This document shows positions 28,026-37,065 of a DNA stretch of 64,000 nucleotides, piece by piece. This stretch comes from an uncultured Psychromonas sp. (GTDB lineage: Bacteria > Pseudomonadota > Gammaproteobacteria > Enterobacterales > Psychromonadaceae): positions 40,525 to 104,524 of the forward strand of contig NZ_CANLFB010000018.1 in assembly GCF_947489755.1 (NCBI RefSeq). Direction: 5' to 3'. The notes beneath the pieces were generated by a model. It saw nothing but the letters and a program-made list of their open reading frames with translations, was not told where the DNA came from and ran no database searches. Position 1 is the stretch's first letter. Each line of letters begins with the position of its first letter. Both the position numbers and the translations under genes were made by a program.

Positions 28026-29216
28026 TTATACTTGTTCTTCTAAATCAGAAACTAACAGTGGCTGCGAACGATAAGTGGCTCCAAAAAGTGCAATCAACGT
28101 TGCAGTCATCATAACTAAAACAATTGGCCACAATGAGTCATGACTTAATATGGCTGCAACAGCACTAACAACAGCGCCTAAGATATATTGTGTCGCACCT
28201 AATGTGGCAGCAGCAATACCTGCATTTTTTCCAAAGTAATGCATAAAACACGCACTAGAGTTAGGAATCACCCCACCTATTGGCGCAGTGATAAGTACAA
28301 AACCAGCAACAGTAAACCATAAGTTATTAGGGAAAAAGGCGGTCGCGATCACTAAGATAATTGCACCAACCAACTGAACACTTAAGAATAATTTTAAGAG
28401 TTGGTTTGGCTCATAATGATTTAATAAATAATGATTAATTCTGTTAACAATCGAGACACCCACTACATTTAAAATTAATAAAGCAGAGAAAAATGTTTCA
28501 CTAACATGAAAATGTTCTATATAAGCAAAAGGTGCATTCGTTAAAAACGTCATTAACACTGAGAAACAAAAACCTTGAGCAACGAGATAACCTAATGCAC
28601 GTCTTTCTTTAAATACGCTTAAGTACCCCCCCCTTTTAACACTCTTATCCAGTTTAGCCACTTTAGGCATAATGACGATAACCATTATCGTCACCATCAC
28701 GCCAACTAGTCCCAATGATGTGAAAATCCATCCCCAGTTTAATAATTTTAAGATAAGTGTTCCTACAGAAGGTGCAATTGAGGGAGCTAACATAGTGATC
28801 AACATAATCAATGAAAACAATCGAGCGGAATCTTTACCAACCGAATTATCACGGATAATAGCCGGTACACCAACAACAGCAATACCCCCACCAATAGCTT
28901 GTATTAATCTAATTCCCCAAAGCATTTCCAATGAGTTTGCATAAGGTATAAAAAAACTAGCAACGCTAAATATAACGAGTCCAAATACGATGATTGATTT
29001 ACGACCAAAACGATCTGATAACGGTCCCCCAATCAATTGCCCTATCGCTAACCCAAAAATATAAAGGCTGACGGTAATGGCAACCATCGAGATATCTGTA
29101 TTAAGATCATTTGCCATCACTGGAATTGCCGATAAATAGCCATCAGTCGCAAAAGGTGTTAATGCAGAAATACCTGCTAATAATATTAATAATGGTGTTG
29201 AAATATATTTATTCAT
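28026..29216 (-). CDS. Bcr/CflA family MFS drug-efflux transporter
   Basis: A 396-residue, 12-helix major facilitator of the DHA1 family, using proton influx to expel drugs. The loop 2-3 signature G-G-P-L-S-D-R-F-G-R-K is present, along with T-P-F-A-T-D-G-Y-L in helix 1, typical of Bcr/CflA proteins (bicyclomycin/chloramphenicol efflux). The ATG at 29216 has AGAGG just upstream and replaces a start eight codons earlier. It diverges from a marR gene with two matched palindromes between, so the pump is probably repressed by that regulator and induced by its ligand. Confidence 0.9.
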   Translation of the reverse strand: MNKYISTPLLILLAGISALTPFATDGYLSAIPVMANDLNTDISMVAITVSLYIFGLAIGQLIGGPLSDRFGRKSIIVFGLVIFSVASFFIPYANSLEMLWGIRLIQAIGGGIAVVGVPAIIRDNSVGKDSARLFSLIMLITMLAPSIAPSVGTLILKLLNWGWIFTSLGLVGVMVTIMVIVIMPKVAKLDKSVKRGGYLSVFKERRALGYLVAQGFCFSVLMTFLTNAPFAYIEHFHVSETFFSALLILNVVGVSIVNRINHYLLNHYEPNQLLKLFLSVQLVGAIILVIATAFFPNNLWFTVAGFVLITAPIGGVIPNSSACFMHYFGKNAGIAAATLGATQYILGAVVSAVAAILSHDSLWPIVLVMMTATLIALFGATYRSQPLLVSDLEEQV

Positions 29217-29281
29217 AAAACCTCTTAACTCACTTTTCATTTAACGGTTTGCTGACTGATTTACTTTTATTTTTATTTTTA

Positions 29282-29293
29282 CTTTCTAGAAAG
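29282..29293. promoter_or_regulatory. Probable MarR operator 1
   Basis: Perfect palindrome CTTTCTAGAAAG in the divergent promoter region between the pump and marR genes. A near copy lies exactly 33 bp away. Confidence 0.65.
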
Positions 29294-29314
29294 CTAATAA
29301 TAAGTGTATTTTAC

Positions 29315-29326
29315 CTTTCTAGCAAG
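29315..29326. promoter_or_regulatory. Probable MarR operator 2
   Basis: CTTTCTAGCAAG inside the longer imperfect palindrome ACCTTTCTAGCAAGGT. It differs from operator 1 by one base. The 33-bp spacing is three helical turns, so two dimers could sit on the same face of the DNA. Confidence 0.65.
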
Positions 29327-29357
29327 GTATATTAACGAAATAAAAAAGGTAACCTTT

Positions 29358-29849
29358 ATGATCAAACAAACACCTGTTAATGAAATATTAATCAATACTA
29401 AAAATAATTGGCCTGAATCGAATCAAGATTTATCACCTGAAATATTACGTATTCATAGAATTAGTACTTATTTACACCGTAATCTTGAACAAGTTTTAAG
29501 TCATTACACAATACAACCCGCTGACTTTTCTGTTCTAGAAACACTAAGAAAAGAACCACTGCCACATTGTTTAACACCTACAGAGTTATCTAGCGCGATG
29601 TTATTCAGCTCAGGTGGGTTAACTAAAGTATTAAACCGCCTCGCCGTGGCTGATTTCATCATACGCATTGATAACCCTAACGATAAACGCGGAAGGCTCG
29701 TTCAATTAACAGAAGCAGGTAAGCACTTAATTGATAACGTTATTGTTGAATTACATGCTGATGAACAAAAAAGAATGTCGGTATTAAGCGAAAATGAAAA
29801 AGCACAATTAAATACGTTATTAGAAAAAATACTCCATGTTTGGGAGTAA
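29358..29849 (+). CDS. MarR family transcriptional regulator
   Basis: A 163-residue winged-helix regulator. The recognition region reads T-P-T-E-L-S-S-A-M-L-F-S-S-G-G-L-T-K-V-L-N-R-L, followed by the wing I-D-N-P-N-D-K-R-G-R-L-V-Q-L-T-E-A-G. The D-x-R-G-R pattern is diagnostic of MarR. The ATG at 29358 with AAGG upstream is preferred over an in-frame start 18 codons earlier, which would overlap the operator region. It likely represses itself and the divergent Bcr/CflA pump. The ligand is unknown. Confidence 0.88.
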   Translation: MIKQTPVNEILINTKNNWPESNQDLSPEILRIHRISTYLHRNLEQVLSHYTIQPADFSVLETLRKEPLPHCLTPTELSSAMLFSSGGLTKVLNRLAVADFIIRIDNPNDKRGRLVQLTEAGKHLIDNVIVELHADEQKRMSVLSENEKAQLNTLLEKILHVWE

Positions 29850-29971
29850 CTAACGTAACTTAATGTCAAATAACTTAATACACCTAATCTAATGGCAGTA
29901 AGTTGATGTGAAATAATTCAATAAAAATAACTATTTTTAAAACTAATGAAATAAACCAAGAAGAGAAATTT

Positions 29972-30703
29972 ATGAAAAGAATAGACTTAAGTAATACGGT
30001 GTTATTCGTAGCAATCAGTTGTTTTTTAATAGCGGCATTAATGGTATTTGGATCTTCAATTGGCTTATGGGAACCGATTGTCGGTTTTGGTGCAAGTAGA
30101 AACTATAACAATATATTAGGCTATATCGTCGTTGTATCGGCAAGTATTTCAACAGTATTCAATCTATATGGTAAGCAATTTAAATCAGCGGTAAAGTCAT
30201 TAATTGCATTAGTATTAGGGTTAATGATCTTAGCGCCTGCTATAGCGAACATGATAAAAGAACCAACTCGTTATCCGCCTATCCACGATATTACAACTGA
30301 TACTCAAACACCGCCGCAATTCACCTTTTTAACGGATCAACGCCCAGGTTCAAAAAATACCTTAGTTTACGGTGGCGAAGAAATTGCTCAGCAACAATTA
30401 AAAGCATTTCCTAATATTAAACCACTTACCGCTAACCTTACTGCTGAAAAGGCCTATGATAAAGCAATGATAATAGCAAATTCAATGGGTTGGAAGATTG
30501 TCGCTAAAAACCCAGCTTTATATACTATCGAAGCAACAGCAAGAACTGCATTTTTTAATTTTGCTGATGATATTGTTATTAGAGTATCAGCCGAAGAAAC
30601 CGGTAGCCGTATTGATATTAGAAGTGTGTCTCGTATTGGGCGTGGTGACAGAGGTGTTAATGCAAAACGTATTACTGAATTCTCTAAAAGATTCGCTAAC
30701 TAG
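29972..30703 (+). CDS. DUF1499 domain membrane protein
   Basis: A 243-residue protein with three N-terminal membrane helices (about 9-30, 48-65 and 73-92) and a C-terminal DUF1499 domain (about residues 140-240, ending S-R-I-G-R-G-D-R-G-V-N-A-K-R-I). The DUF1499 domain is small, often follows hydrophobic segments, and has no known activity. The A-x-x-R-T-x-x-F-x-F-x-D-D-I-V-I-R-V block is the family core. It lies downstream of marR with a ~120-base gap and no visible terminator between, so the two could be cotranscribed. Confidence 0.8.
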   Translation: MKRIDLSNTVLFVAISCFLIAALMVFGSSIGLWEPIVGFGASRNYNNILGYIVVVSASISTVFNLYGKQFKSAVKSLIALVLGLMILAPAIANMIKEPTRYPPIHDITTDTQTPPQFTFLTDQRPGSKNTLVYGGEEIAQQQLKAFPNIKPLTANLTAEKAYDKAMIIANSMGWKIVAKNPALYTIEATARTAFFNFADDIVIRVSAEETGSRIDIRSVSRIGRGDRGVNAKRITEFSKRFAN

Positions 30704-30732
30704 CAGACTAATTAAAACCGAACGACATACAA

Positions 30733-30759
30733 AAATGGCCACAGTAATAGTGGCCATTT
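30733..30759. terminator. Bidirectional terminator
   Basis: AAATGGCCAC / GTGGCCATTT, a 10-bp perfect stem with a 7-nt loop, between the convergent DUF1499 and alginate lyase genes. Confidence 0.85.
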
Positions 30760-30827
30760 ATCTCATTTAATTAACATAATGACTTAAACCATATCATAGC
30801 GAAGTTAACATTAATTTAATTAACATG

Positions 30828-31850
30828 TTAATAACTATAGTTATCATGGTTATTGCTTAACTCGTAGAAAGTCGCTTTTGCATAGTCGTCGGTATCACTA
30901 TCACACTCTTCTTCTTCGTCATCACAATCTTGTAAATAGATGCCTGCTTTGAAATACATATAATTATCAGAATCATCATAACCACTGTCAGACATATCAA
31001 TATCTTCATCAGCTAATGTTTTTCCATTTTGGCTAATAGTAACATTCATATCATCGCCATCGACAGTGATGCTGTAAGAAAACTCTTCATCTAAAGCAAT
31101 GCCATCAGATGGGTCGGTATCATAGCCTGAATCTTTAAAACCATCAGAATCTACCATGTCACCTAATAAGTTATACCAAGTTTCATCTCCACCATCTGAT
31201 TTAGATGTTTCATGTGCAAAGTAAATAGACCCATTCGTATTGCCTGGTAGTTTGTGATAATACAATCTAATGGGCTCATTACCGTCAGCGTGTATTTGCC
31301 CAATGACGATACGCCCAACTTGCTCATCATTTGAGCTAGTCGTCGTTACATGGTTAACTGCTAAAGTAGCGCTTAAAACACCATCTATTCCACCAAATTC
31401 ATCTTCATCACTACTTGAAATGCTTGAAAATGCCCAGTTATTTAATCGACCGTTGGCATCTCCATCATCATCTGCATCATAGCTAGTATCGATACTAGTA
31501 TCACCACGACGTAGCATTTCACGAAGTTCTGTTCGTGTAAATTTAGTGCCACTAGATGTTTTTACTCCATCAATAGGTGTTATGAATACCATTCCGCCAT
31601 CATCACCAGTATAAAAATACTCATCTTCATAACCAGAAGATAATTCACTTTCTTTAATGGAGGTTGCTTTTCCACTCCCATTATCTACTGGAATGCTCAA
31701 ATACCAATCTATTAGTTCAAAATTACCTGATGGGGCAACAGTACTATCAAGTCCATAATCCGTTGCTGCACTTACATTCGCAGTATAAACACTGCACATT
31801 AATGTACCGATTAACAACGATAATTTGCTTTTTTTAAAACTCATATTCAT
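30828..31850 (-). CDS. Alginate lyase, polysaccharide lyase family 7
   Basis: A 340-residue secreted PL7 lyase cleaving alginate by beta-elimination. It has a signal peptide (1-28). The three family motifs are R-T-E-L-R (106-110), Q-I-H (185-187, catalytic His) and Y-F-K-A-G-I-Y-L-Q (299-307, catalytic Tyr). Q-I-H rather than Q-V-H is often associated with polyguluronate or poly-MG preference. The protein is very acidic, with Asp-rich loops, as in marine enzymes. It stands alone. A second PL7 with an extra binding domain lies 9 kb away. Confidence 0.92.
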   Translation of the reverse strand: MNMSFKKSKLSLLIGTLMCSVYTANVSAATDYGLDSTVAPSGNFELIDWYLSIPVDNGSGKATSIKESELSSGYEDEYFYTGDDGGMVFITPIDGVKTSSGTKFTRTELREMLRRGDTSIDTSYDADDDGDANGRLNNWAFSSISSSDEDEFGGIDGVLSATLAVNHVTTTSSNDEQVGRIVIGQIHADGNEPIRLYYHKLPGNTNGSIYFAHETSKSDGGDETWYNLLGDMVDSDGFKDSGYDTDPSDGIALDEEFSYSITVDGDDMNVTISQNGKTLADEDIDMSDSGYDDSDNYMYFKAGIYLQDCDDEEEECDSDTDDYAKATFYELSNNHDNYSY

Positions 31851-32507
31851 TAGTATTTCCTTGTAATAATTATTTAATTAAACTTATATTTGAAATATTC
31901 AAATGAATAGCTATGGGCGTCGATATAGCTTTCCAAATATAAACATCTAGCAACGCCTTGAATAACTTAAAACAACTAAATAATTCTTTAAGGTGTTTTT
32001 CTAGATGAACTAATGCCCTATTAAACGAAAAACAACACAAACAAAACAACAACTTACATCGCTTTGTTAATCGGTATTCTTCATTTTATATTACTGCCCA
32101 AGAACATTAACATTCTTTTTTTGATCTATTGATGATAACGATTACTATTTGTGATAAAGGTATTAAAATAATACAAATTAGGTATTTTAAGTGAACTAAA
32201 ATGCGAAGTAGGTACTCATACTAAATATTTGCAGGTCGTGAGAACTCTAAATCAATAAGGGAATAGTTTTGAAACCAAAGATGTTGAAATAAACAATATT
32301 AAAAACAGGCTAAAAGTGAATCAAAGAATATTAGTTAAATATTCATCGTTTAATTTTTTGTCGGCATCGTACAGCGATCATTCTTATATTATTAAACATT
32401 TATTTTTATCGCATTAATCAATATAAACAATCTGATATAATCCACATAAGACCAATACAAAAATTTATACTCATTAAAATAAATTATTTTTTATCACAGG
32501 AAAAATT
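31851..32507. other. Divergent intergenic region
   Basis: About 655 bases between alginate lyase 1 (reverse) and the LEA-2 lipoprotein (forward). It should hold both promoters. No operator, riboswitch or small gene was recognised. Confidence 0.3.
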
Positions 32508-33293
32508 ATGTTCAAAAAACTTATGATCGTGACAACAGTAACTATGTTGACAGCTTGTAGCGTAATAAAAGATTACGTAAAACAACCGGACGTTAACTAT
32601 AAGTCATTTGCGATTGGTGAAGTGTCGATGGATCGGATTGAACTTAATCCGACATTTAATATTGTAAACGGTAATGCATTTTCGTTACCGATTAATAGCG
32701 TAACTTATGAACTTTCATTAAACGATGAAAAGATGCTAGCTGGTGAAACCGATGCCATTGGTACTTTACCTGCAAATGGAAACAAAGATGTAAGTCTGTC
32801 GCTTGCTTTAACACAAGAAACACTAACATCTTTACAGCAACTTTTATTTAAAGAAAGAAAATTAGATTACCAAATTAAAGGTAATGTAAATTCATTAGGT
32901 TTAGCGATTCCTTTTGAACGCTCTTCAACTATCTATATCCCAGAAGTTTCAATTGCCGACCTTAAGGTTGTCAACGCAAGTTTTAGCCAATTAGATATTA
33001 TATTAAGTGTGGATGTTGATAATCAGAATGATTTCAGTTTACCGTTAGATGATGTTAATTATTCAGTCTCTTCAAAAGGTAGTGAATTATTTAAAGGTGC
33101 ATTAAACAGCCAAAAAATAACAGAAGGTAAAAGTAACCTGCAATTACCATTAACTATTAAACCAAGTGATATGTTCAGTAATGTATTCGCGTTATTGTTG
33201 AGCCCTGAGCTACCATTACACTTTGAAATTACATCACCACTCTTTACAAAATCTTATGATCAAACGATTAACTTATCGTCATTTATTCGTTAA
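32508..33293 (+). CDS. LEA type 2 (WHy-domain) lipoprotein
   Basis: A 261-residue lipoprotein with lipobox L-T-A-C (Cys17). It contains two tandem LEA-2/WHy-type beta-sandwich repeats (about 30-145 and 150-258). Each has the pattern N-P-x-F-x-I-x-N-x-N-x-F-x-L-P or V-D-N-Q-N-D-F-S-L-P, followed by V-x-Y-x-L/V. In plants and bacteria such domains are linked to desiccation or stress tolerance; the bacterial role is not defined. AGGA precedes the ATG. Monocistronic with a strong terminator. Confidence 0.8.
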   Translation: MFKKLMIVTTVTMLTACSVIKDYVKQPDVNYKSFAIGEVSMDRIELNPTFNIVNGNAFSLPINSVTYELSLNDEKMLAGETDAIGTLPANGNKDVSLSLALTQETLTSLQQLLFKERKLDYQIKGNVNSLGLAIPFERSSTIYIPEVSIADLKVVNASFSQLDIILSVDVDNQNDFSLPLDDVNYSVSSKGSELFKGALNSQKITEGKSNLQLPLTIKPSDMFSNVFALLLSPELPLHFEITSPLFTKSYDQTINLSSFIR

Positions 33294-33301
33294 GTAAAAA
33301 A

Positions 33302-33337
33302 TAACCACAGCGCTTCTATATCGAAGCACTGTGGTTA
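33302..33337. terminator. Terminator after the LEA-2 lipoprotein
   Basis: TAACCACAGCGCTTC / GAAGCACTGTGGTTA, 15-bp arms with one mismatch and a 6-nt loop, immediately downstream of the gene. Confidence 0.8.
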
Positions 33338-33402
33338 AATTGCGATAAAGCTATATCAAAATGAATGCTTTAGGCAGCTAAAAATCTTAATAAGGCACTA
33401 CA

Positions 33403-33568
33403 TAACCTCATCTCTCGATAAACAAAGCGATACCACCGCTATTTCTGCGTTAAATTACCTCTCAGTAACCCGTTATTGATTCAATAATGCCTCTCGAACT
33501 ATACAAAACGAATGGCACTGACTAATCAAAAGATATGATTCCACTTTGATTAACCAAAATTGAGGTTA
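33403..33568 (+). repeat. MITE-like element, copy C (166 bp)
   Basis: The left end TAACCTCATCTCTCGATAAA and right end AACCAAAATTGAGGTTA belong to the same family as copies A and B. The interior is shorter. Shared words include GCGTTAAATTA and CGAACTATACAAAACG. Confidence 0.7.
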
Positions 33569-33820
33569 GTTAATTAGAATAAGATGTCTGAGCGTTACAT
33601 TTCATGCTCATTTATGTTAAGAGTAAAGGCTCAACTCAGTTAGATTAGAATCATAAATTAAACTAGCTAAACTAGCACAGGCCTTAAATATTAACGAAAA
33701 AGTAACCGTTTTCAGGTGAAAATAGAGCGATTACTTATGGTGATAGCAAGAGGAATAAATAGGAATATCAATTGCATAAAAAAGTAGCGTTAAAGTGTAT
33801 GACCTATACCTTCATGTTCA

Positions 33821-36187
33821 TTATAGTGAATGAGTAAATTTAGGTGGATTTAAAAGCCAAGGTGTTAACTCACTCGCAGGTTTAGGTCTACTAATGAAAT
33901 ACCCTTGTGCTAATTCACAATTATATTGAGCTAGCCATAACAAGGAGAACTCATCCTCAATACCTTCGGCAACCACTTTAAGGCCCATGTTATGTGCTAA
34001 ATCAATAGTAGATCGAACAATAATTTGATCATCGATATCATGCTCAAGACGTTGAATAAATGATTTATCTATTTTTAATTCATGGACAGGAAGTTGCTTA
34101 AGCTGTGCTAATGAAGAGTAACCTGTTCCATAATCATCAATCGAAATTCTAAAACCGTAGTCTTTAAATTTACCTAATAATTTAATAGCTGATTTTGGAT
34201 CCTCTACAACCGAACTTTCTGTGACTTCAAGTGTAATTTGTTGTGGTTTAATGTTTTGAATCCTCATCATTTTACAAACAAACTCATAAAAATCAGACTC
34301 TTTCAAATTCTCAGCAGAAATATTAACAGAAATATTAATACCAAGGCCTAACTTATTCCATTCAGCACATTGCATCAACGCAGCGACAAAGACCCAACGA
34401 GTTAACCCTTCGATCTGTCCTGTTTTCTCTGCAATGGGAATAAAATTATCAGGGGGAATCATACCAAGTGTTGGATGTGTCCAACGCACTAATGCTTCTA
34501 CATGCGTTACTTTTAATGAATATAAACATAACTTAGGTTGGAAATGGAGTTCAAATTGGTTACAAGGAATTGCTTGTCTTAAATCATTAATCAAGTTTAA
34601 TCGTTCAACTGAATTAATGTCTAAATTAGGCTGATAAACTTGAATGAGACTACCGTTATTTCTTGTATGATGTAAGGCGGTATCTGCCATTTGTACTAAT
34701 CTAGTGACATCTGAAGTATGTTCTGGATAGAGGGCAATCCCCATCCTCACTTGGAGTTGAAGACTAATTCCTTGAAAACAAAATACATCCTCTAACCCTT
34801 TATTAACTTGAGCACTCACCTCATTAATTTCCATTGAATCTAAGATTAAAATAAATTCATCGGCCCCTAGGTGAACTAGAAATTGTACATGTTGATGCTC
34901 TGAAATAGTTTGTAAACGAATCGCGAGTGTTTGAATAACTAAATCGCCGACGTCATACCCTAATGTTGCATTAACATCTTTTAAACGACTTAAATTTAAA
35001 TGCACCATCATAAAGTGATCATCTTTCAATGCAGATAATACTTCATTAAGTCTGTGTCTATTAGGTAAATCGGTCAGGAGATCGTGATTAGCAAGACGAA
35101 TAATCGCCTCTTCACGTTGTGCAAGCGCCAGTTGCATATGATTAAATTCATTGGCAAGTTGACCTATTTCATTCTTCTCTGTGAACTTGATTTTTTGTTC
35201 AAAATGGCCTGCGGCAATCACTTTTGCGTGAGCGACTAATCGGTTAATGGGCTTACTAATAGAAGCCGCAACTAAATAAGCACCAGATAATGAGGCAAAA
35301 AATGTTAATGCCGCCAATAACAAAAGTTGCAGCCATTGTTCTTCCAGTAGTGAAACAATATTCTCACGTAAACTATACATATAAACACCTAATTCTCTCT
35401 GATTAAATTGAGATATAATGGTGTGCGTAGCGATATATTGCTCTGGTGTAATATTTTGATTAACTGATTTGGCTAATGCTAACTTTTCTGTATTACTCAT
35501 TTTAATGTTTTGTTTTGAAGAAGCTTGAAGCGTAAATGTTCCATTTTCTTTTAAAATAAAATCAGTTTGTAAATGCGTAATACTTTTAAATTCATTTGCT
35601 AATGCTTGATTAATTTCAAAACCAAAAACCAACCAGCCAATATTTTTAGAGCTAGACTTAATAGGGGAAATACTGATCTGATAAAGTACATTATCAATAA
35701 TATATATCTTAGAATGTTGTCTAGAAGTTAACCAATCTGGATAACGAAATAAAGAACCTAATTCATTTCCAGATTTTATAGTATTATTTTTGATAATTTC
35801 TGAGCTTTCATATGAAAATTCAGATTTGATAAAGTGACGTTGTAATTGACCAGTAATAACACCATCGACAGAAATCGCCATTGCAAGATCAGTATTAATA
35901 CGTTGTCTATGGTTATTCAAAGAAAGTAATAAATGTCTAATATCTTCATTATCAAATACTTTTTTTACACCGTGATCAGTTGCTGCAATATCAGTAAAAG
36001 CTGATAAGTAGGCTAAGCGTCGTTCAAATAACTCAGTAAAAATAGTTATTCCCGTGGTTAATCGGTTTTTAATTTCGGCGTCTTCTTGGCTTTTATTAGC
36101 ACAATATAACGACCAAAATGCAATTCCCTGCACCATTAATAATATAGAAACAAATAACAAAAATATTTTGTTTTTAAGGCTCTTCAT
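33821..36187 (-). CDS. Membrane GGDEF-EAL protein, probable c-di-GMP phosphodiesterase
   Basis: A 788-residue signalling protein. It has an N-terminal helix, a ~250-residue periplasmic sensor (about 30-285), a second helix (about 285-308), HAMP (about 305-357), then GGDEF and EAL domains. The GGDEF signature is degenerate, G-A-D-E-F (441-445), so cyclase activity is doubtful. The EAL domain looks intact: E-A-L at 564-566, N-I-S, E-V-T-E, D-D-Y-G-T-G-Y-S-S, K-I-D-K-S-F and A-E-G-I-E. It should hydrolyse c-di-GMP, perhaps with the GADEF domain binding GTP as an activator. The sensor ligand is unknown. Confidence 0.88.
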   Translation of the reverse strand: MKSLKNKIFLLFVSILLMVQGIAFWSLYCANKSQEDAEIKNRLTTGITIFTELFERRLAYLSAFTDIAATDHGVKKVFDNEDIRHLLLSLNNHRQRINTDLAMAISVDGVITGQLQRHFIKSEFSYESSEIIKNNTIKSGNELGSLFRYPDWLTSRQHSKIYIIDNVLYQISISPIKSSSKNIGWLVFGFEINQALANEFKSITHLQTDFILKENGTFTLQASSKQNIKMSNTEKLALAKSVNQNITPEQYIATHTIISQFNQRELGVYMYSLRENIVSLLEEQWLQLLLLAALTFFASLSGAYLVAASISKPINRLVAHAKVIAAGHFEQKIKFTEKNEIGQLANEFNHMQLALAQREEAIIRLANHDLLTDLPNRHRLNEVLSALKDDHFMMVHLNLSRLKDVNATLGYDVGDLVIQTLAIRLQTISEHQHVQFLVHLGADEFILILDSMEINEVSAQVNKGLEDVFCFQGISLQLQVRMGIALYPEHTSDVTRLVQMADTALHHTRNNGSLIQVYQPNLDINSVERLNLINDLRQAIPCNQFELHFQPKLCLYSLKVTHVEALVRWTHPTLGMIPPDNFIPIAEKTGQIEGLTRWVFVAALMQCAEWNKLGLGINISVNISAENLKESDFYEFVCKMMRIQNIKPQQITLEVTESSVVEDPKSAIKLLGKFKDYGFRISIDDYGTGYSSLAQLKQLPVHELKIDKSFIQRLEHDIDDQIIVRSTIDLAHNMGLKVVAEGIEDEFSLLWLAQYNCELAQGYFISRPKPASELTPWLLNPPKFTHSL

Positions 36188-36806
36188 TACGTATTTATTT
36201 CCATATATTTATATCGTGTTAATAGCCGAAAGCTAATATTTGGACTTCTTTCTTTATCCACCTCTTAAATGTACTTATTAAAGAATATTTAAAAAGGCTA
36301 AGACTGATTAACTTATATTAAGAATCATCATCTTAGTTTGTTTTTATGCATCTAAATTGCACTAAAATTCAGTCTATACTAATTAATTAACAATCAATAG
36401 AGGCCAATATGTGACCTTTGTCATATTGGATATAAATCCAACTTATAAATCACATATATTTGATATTAAAGATAAATATAAAAATTACCTATCATATCAA
36501 AATGTTATTTATCATTTTTCAACTCTAAATGAGAGTGATTATTAACAATTTGATTTTAATCATACTCTTATTGTCAATAATCTAGATTTATTCAAAAAAG
36601 ATAAATTAAAAATGTCATCTAAAAGGTTGTCTTTGTGCTCTTTTAGGGTGCGATTTACAGACTGATAGATTAAAAAATATAAATATATAAAATTAAGTCA
36701 AATAATATCAATAAGATAGAAATGACACTTATATTGGAATAATTGTTGCTTTGATCGTAACCATTAACAGGAAAGGAATCATTTAATTTAATAGAAGGGG
36801 AAGACT
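36188..36806. other. Divergent intergenic region
   Basis: About 620 AT-rich bases. A hairpin CCAATATG/CATATTGG with a 10-nt loop lies at 36404-36429. No other signal was recognised; the promoters of both flanking genes must be here. Confidence 0.35.
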
Positions 36807-36983
36807 ATGTCTTATTTAAGCGGTTTTAAATGTGTAACAAAAATAGCGAGAGTTGTTGAATATAAAAGATTCATTTCATTACGTGATACTCTATTAGAAT
36901 TTTTTATTATTGGGATAATCGTATTACTAGCGACCATTTTCAAAATATCAGCAGCATTAAACAACTCAACATCTAAAACTTAA
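36807..36983 (+). CDS. 58-residue single-helix membrane protein
   Basis: Small gene with a strong ribosome site (GAAGGGGAAG before the ATG). It encodes 58 residues: an N-terminal amphipathic/basic part (V-V-E-Y-K-R-F-I-S-L-R-D) and one membrane helix, F-F-I-I-G-I-I-V-L-L-A-T-I-F (about residues 33-46). The family is unknown. It lies 82 bases upstream of the PP2C-kinase gene on the same strand with no terminator between, so they are probably one operon and the two may interact at the membrane. Confidence 0.6.
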   Translation: MSYLSGFKCVTKIARVVEYKRFISLRDTLLEFFIIGIIVLLATIFKISAALNNSTSKT

Positions 36984-37065
36984 AAATCAGTCATTAGCTA
37001 GATTTTAAAAGTACTCACGTTAAAAAGTACTGAGTTTTCAATAAGGCTTTTCAAAGGAATGAAAA

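Larger units (their letters stand above)
33294..33820. other. Intergenic region with terminator and MITE-like copy
   Basis: About 530 bases between convergent genes, containing the terminator at 33302-33337 and the short element copy at 33403-33568. The remainder shows nothing. Confidence 0.5.
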
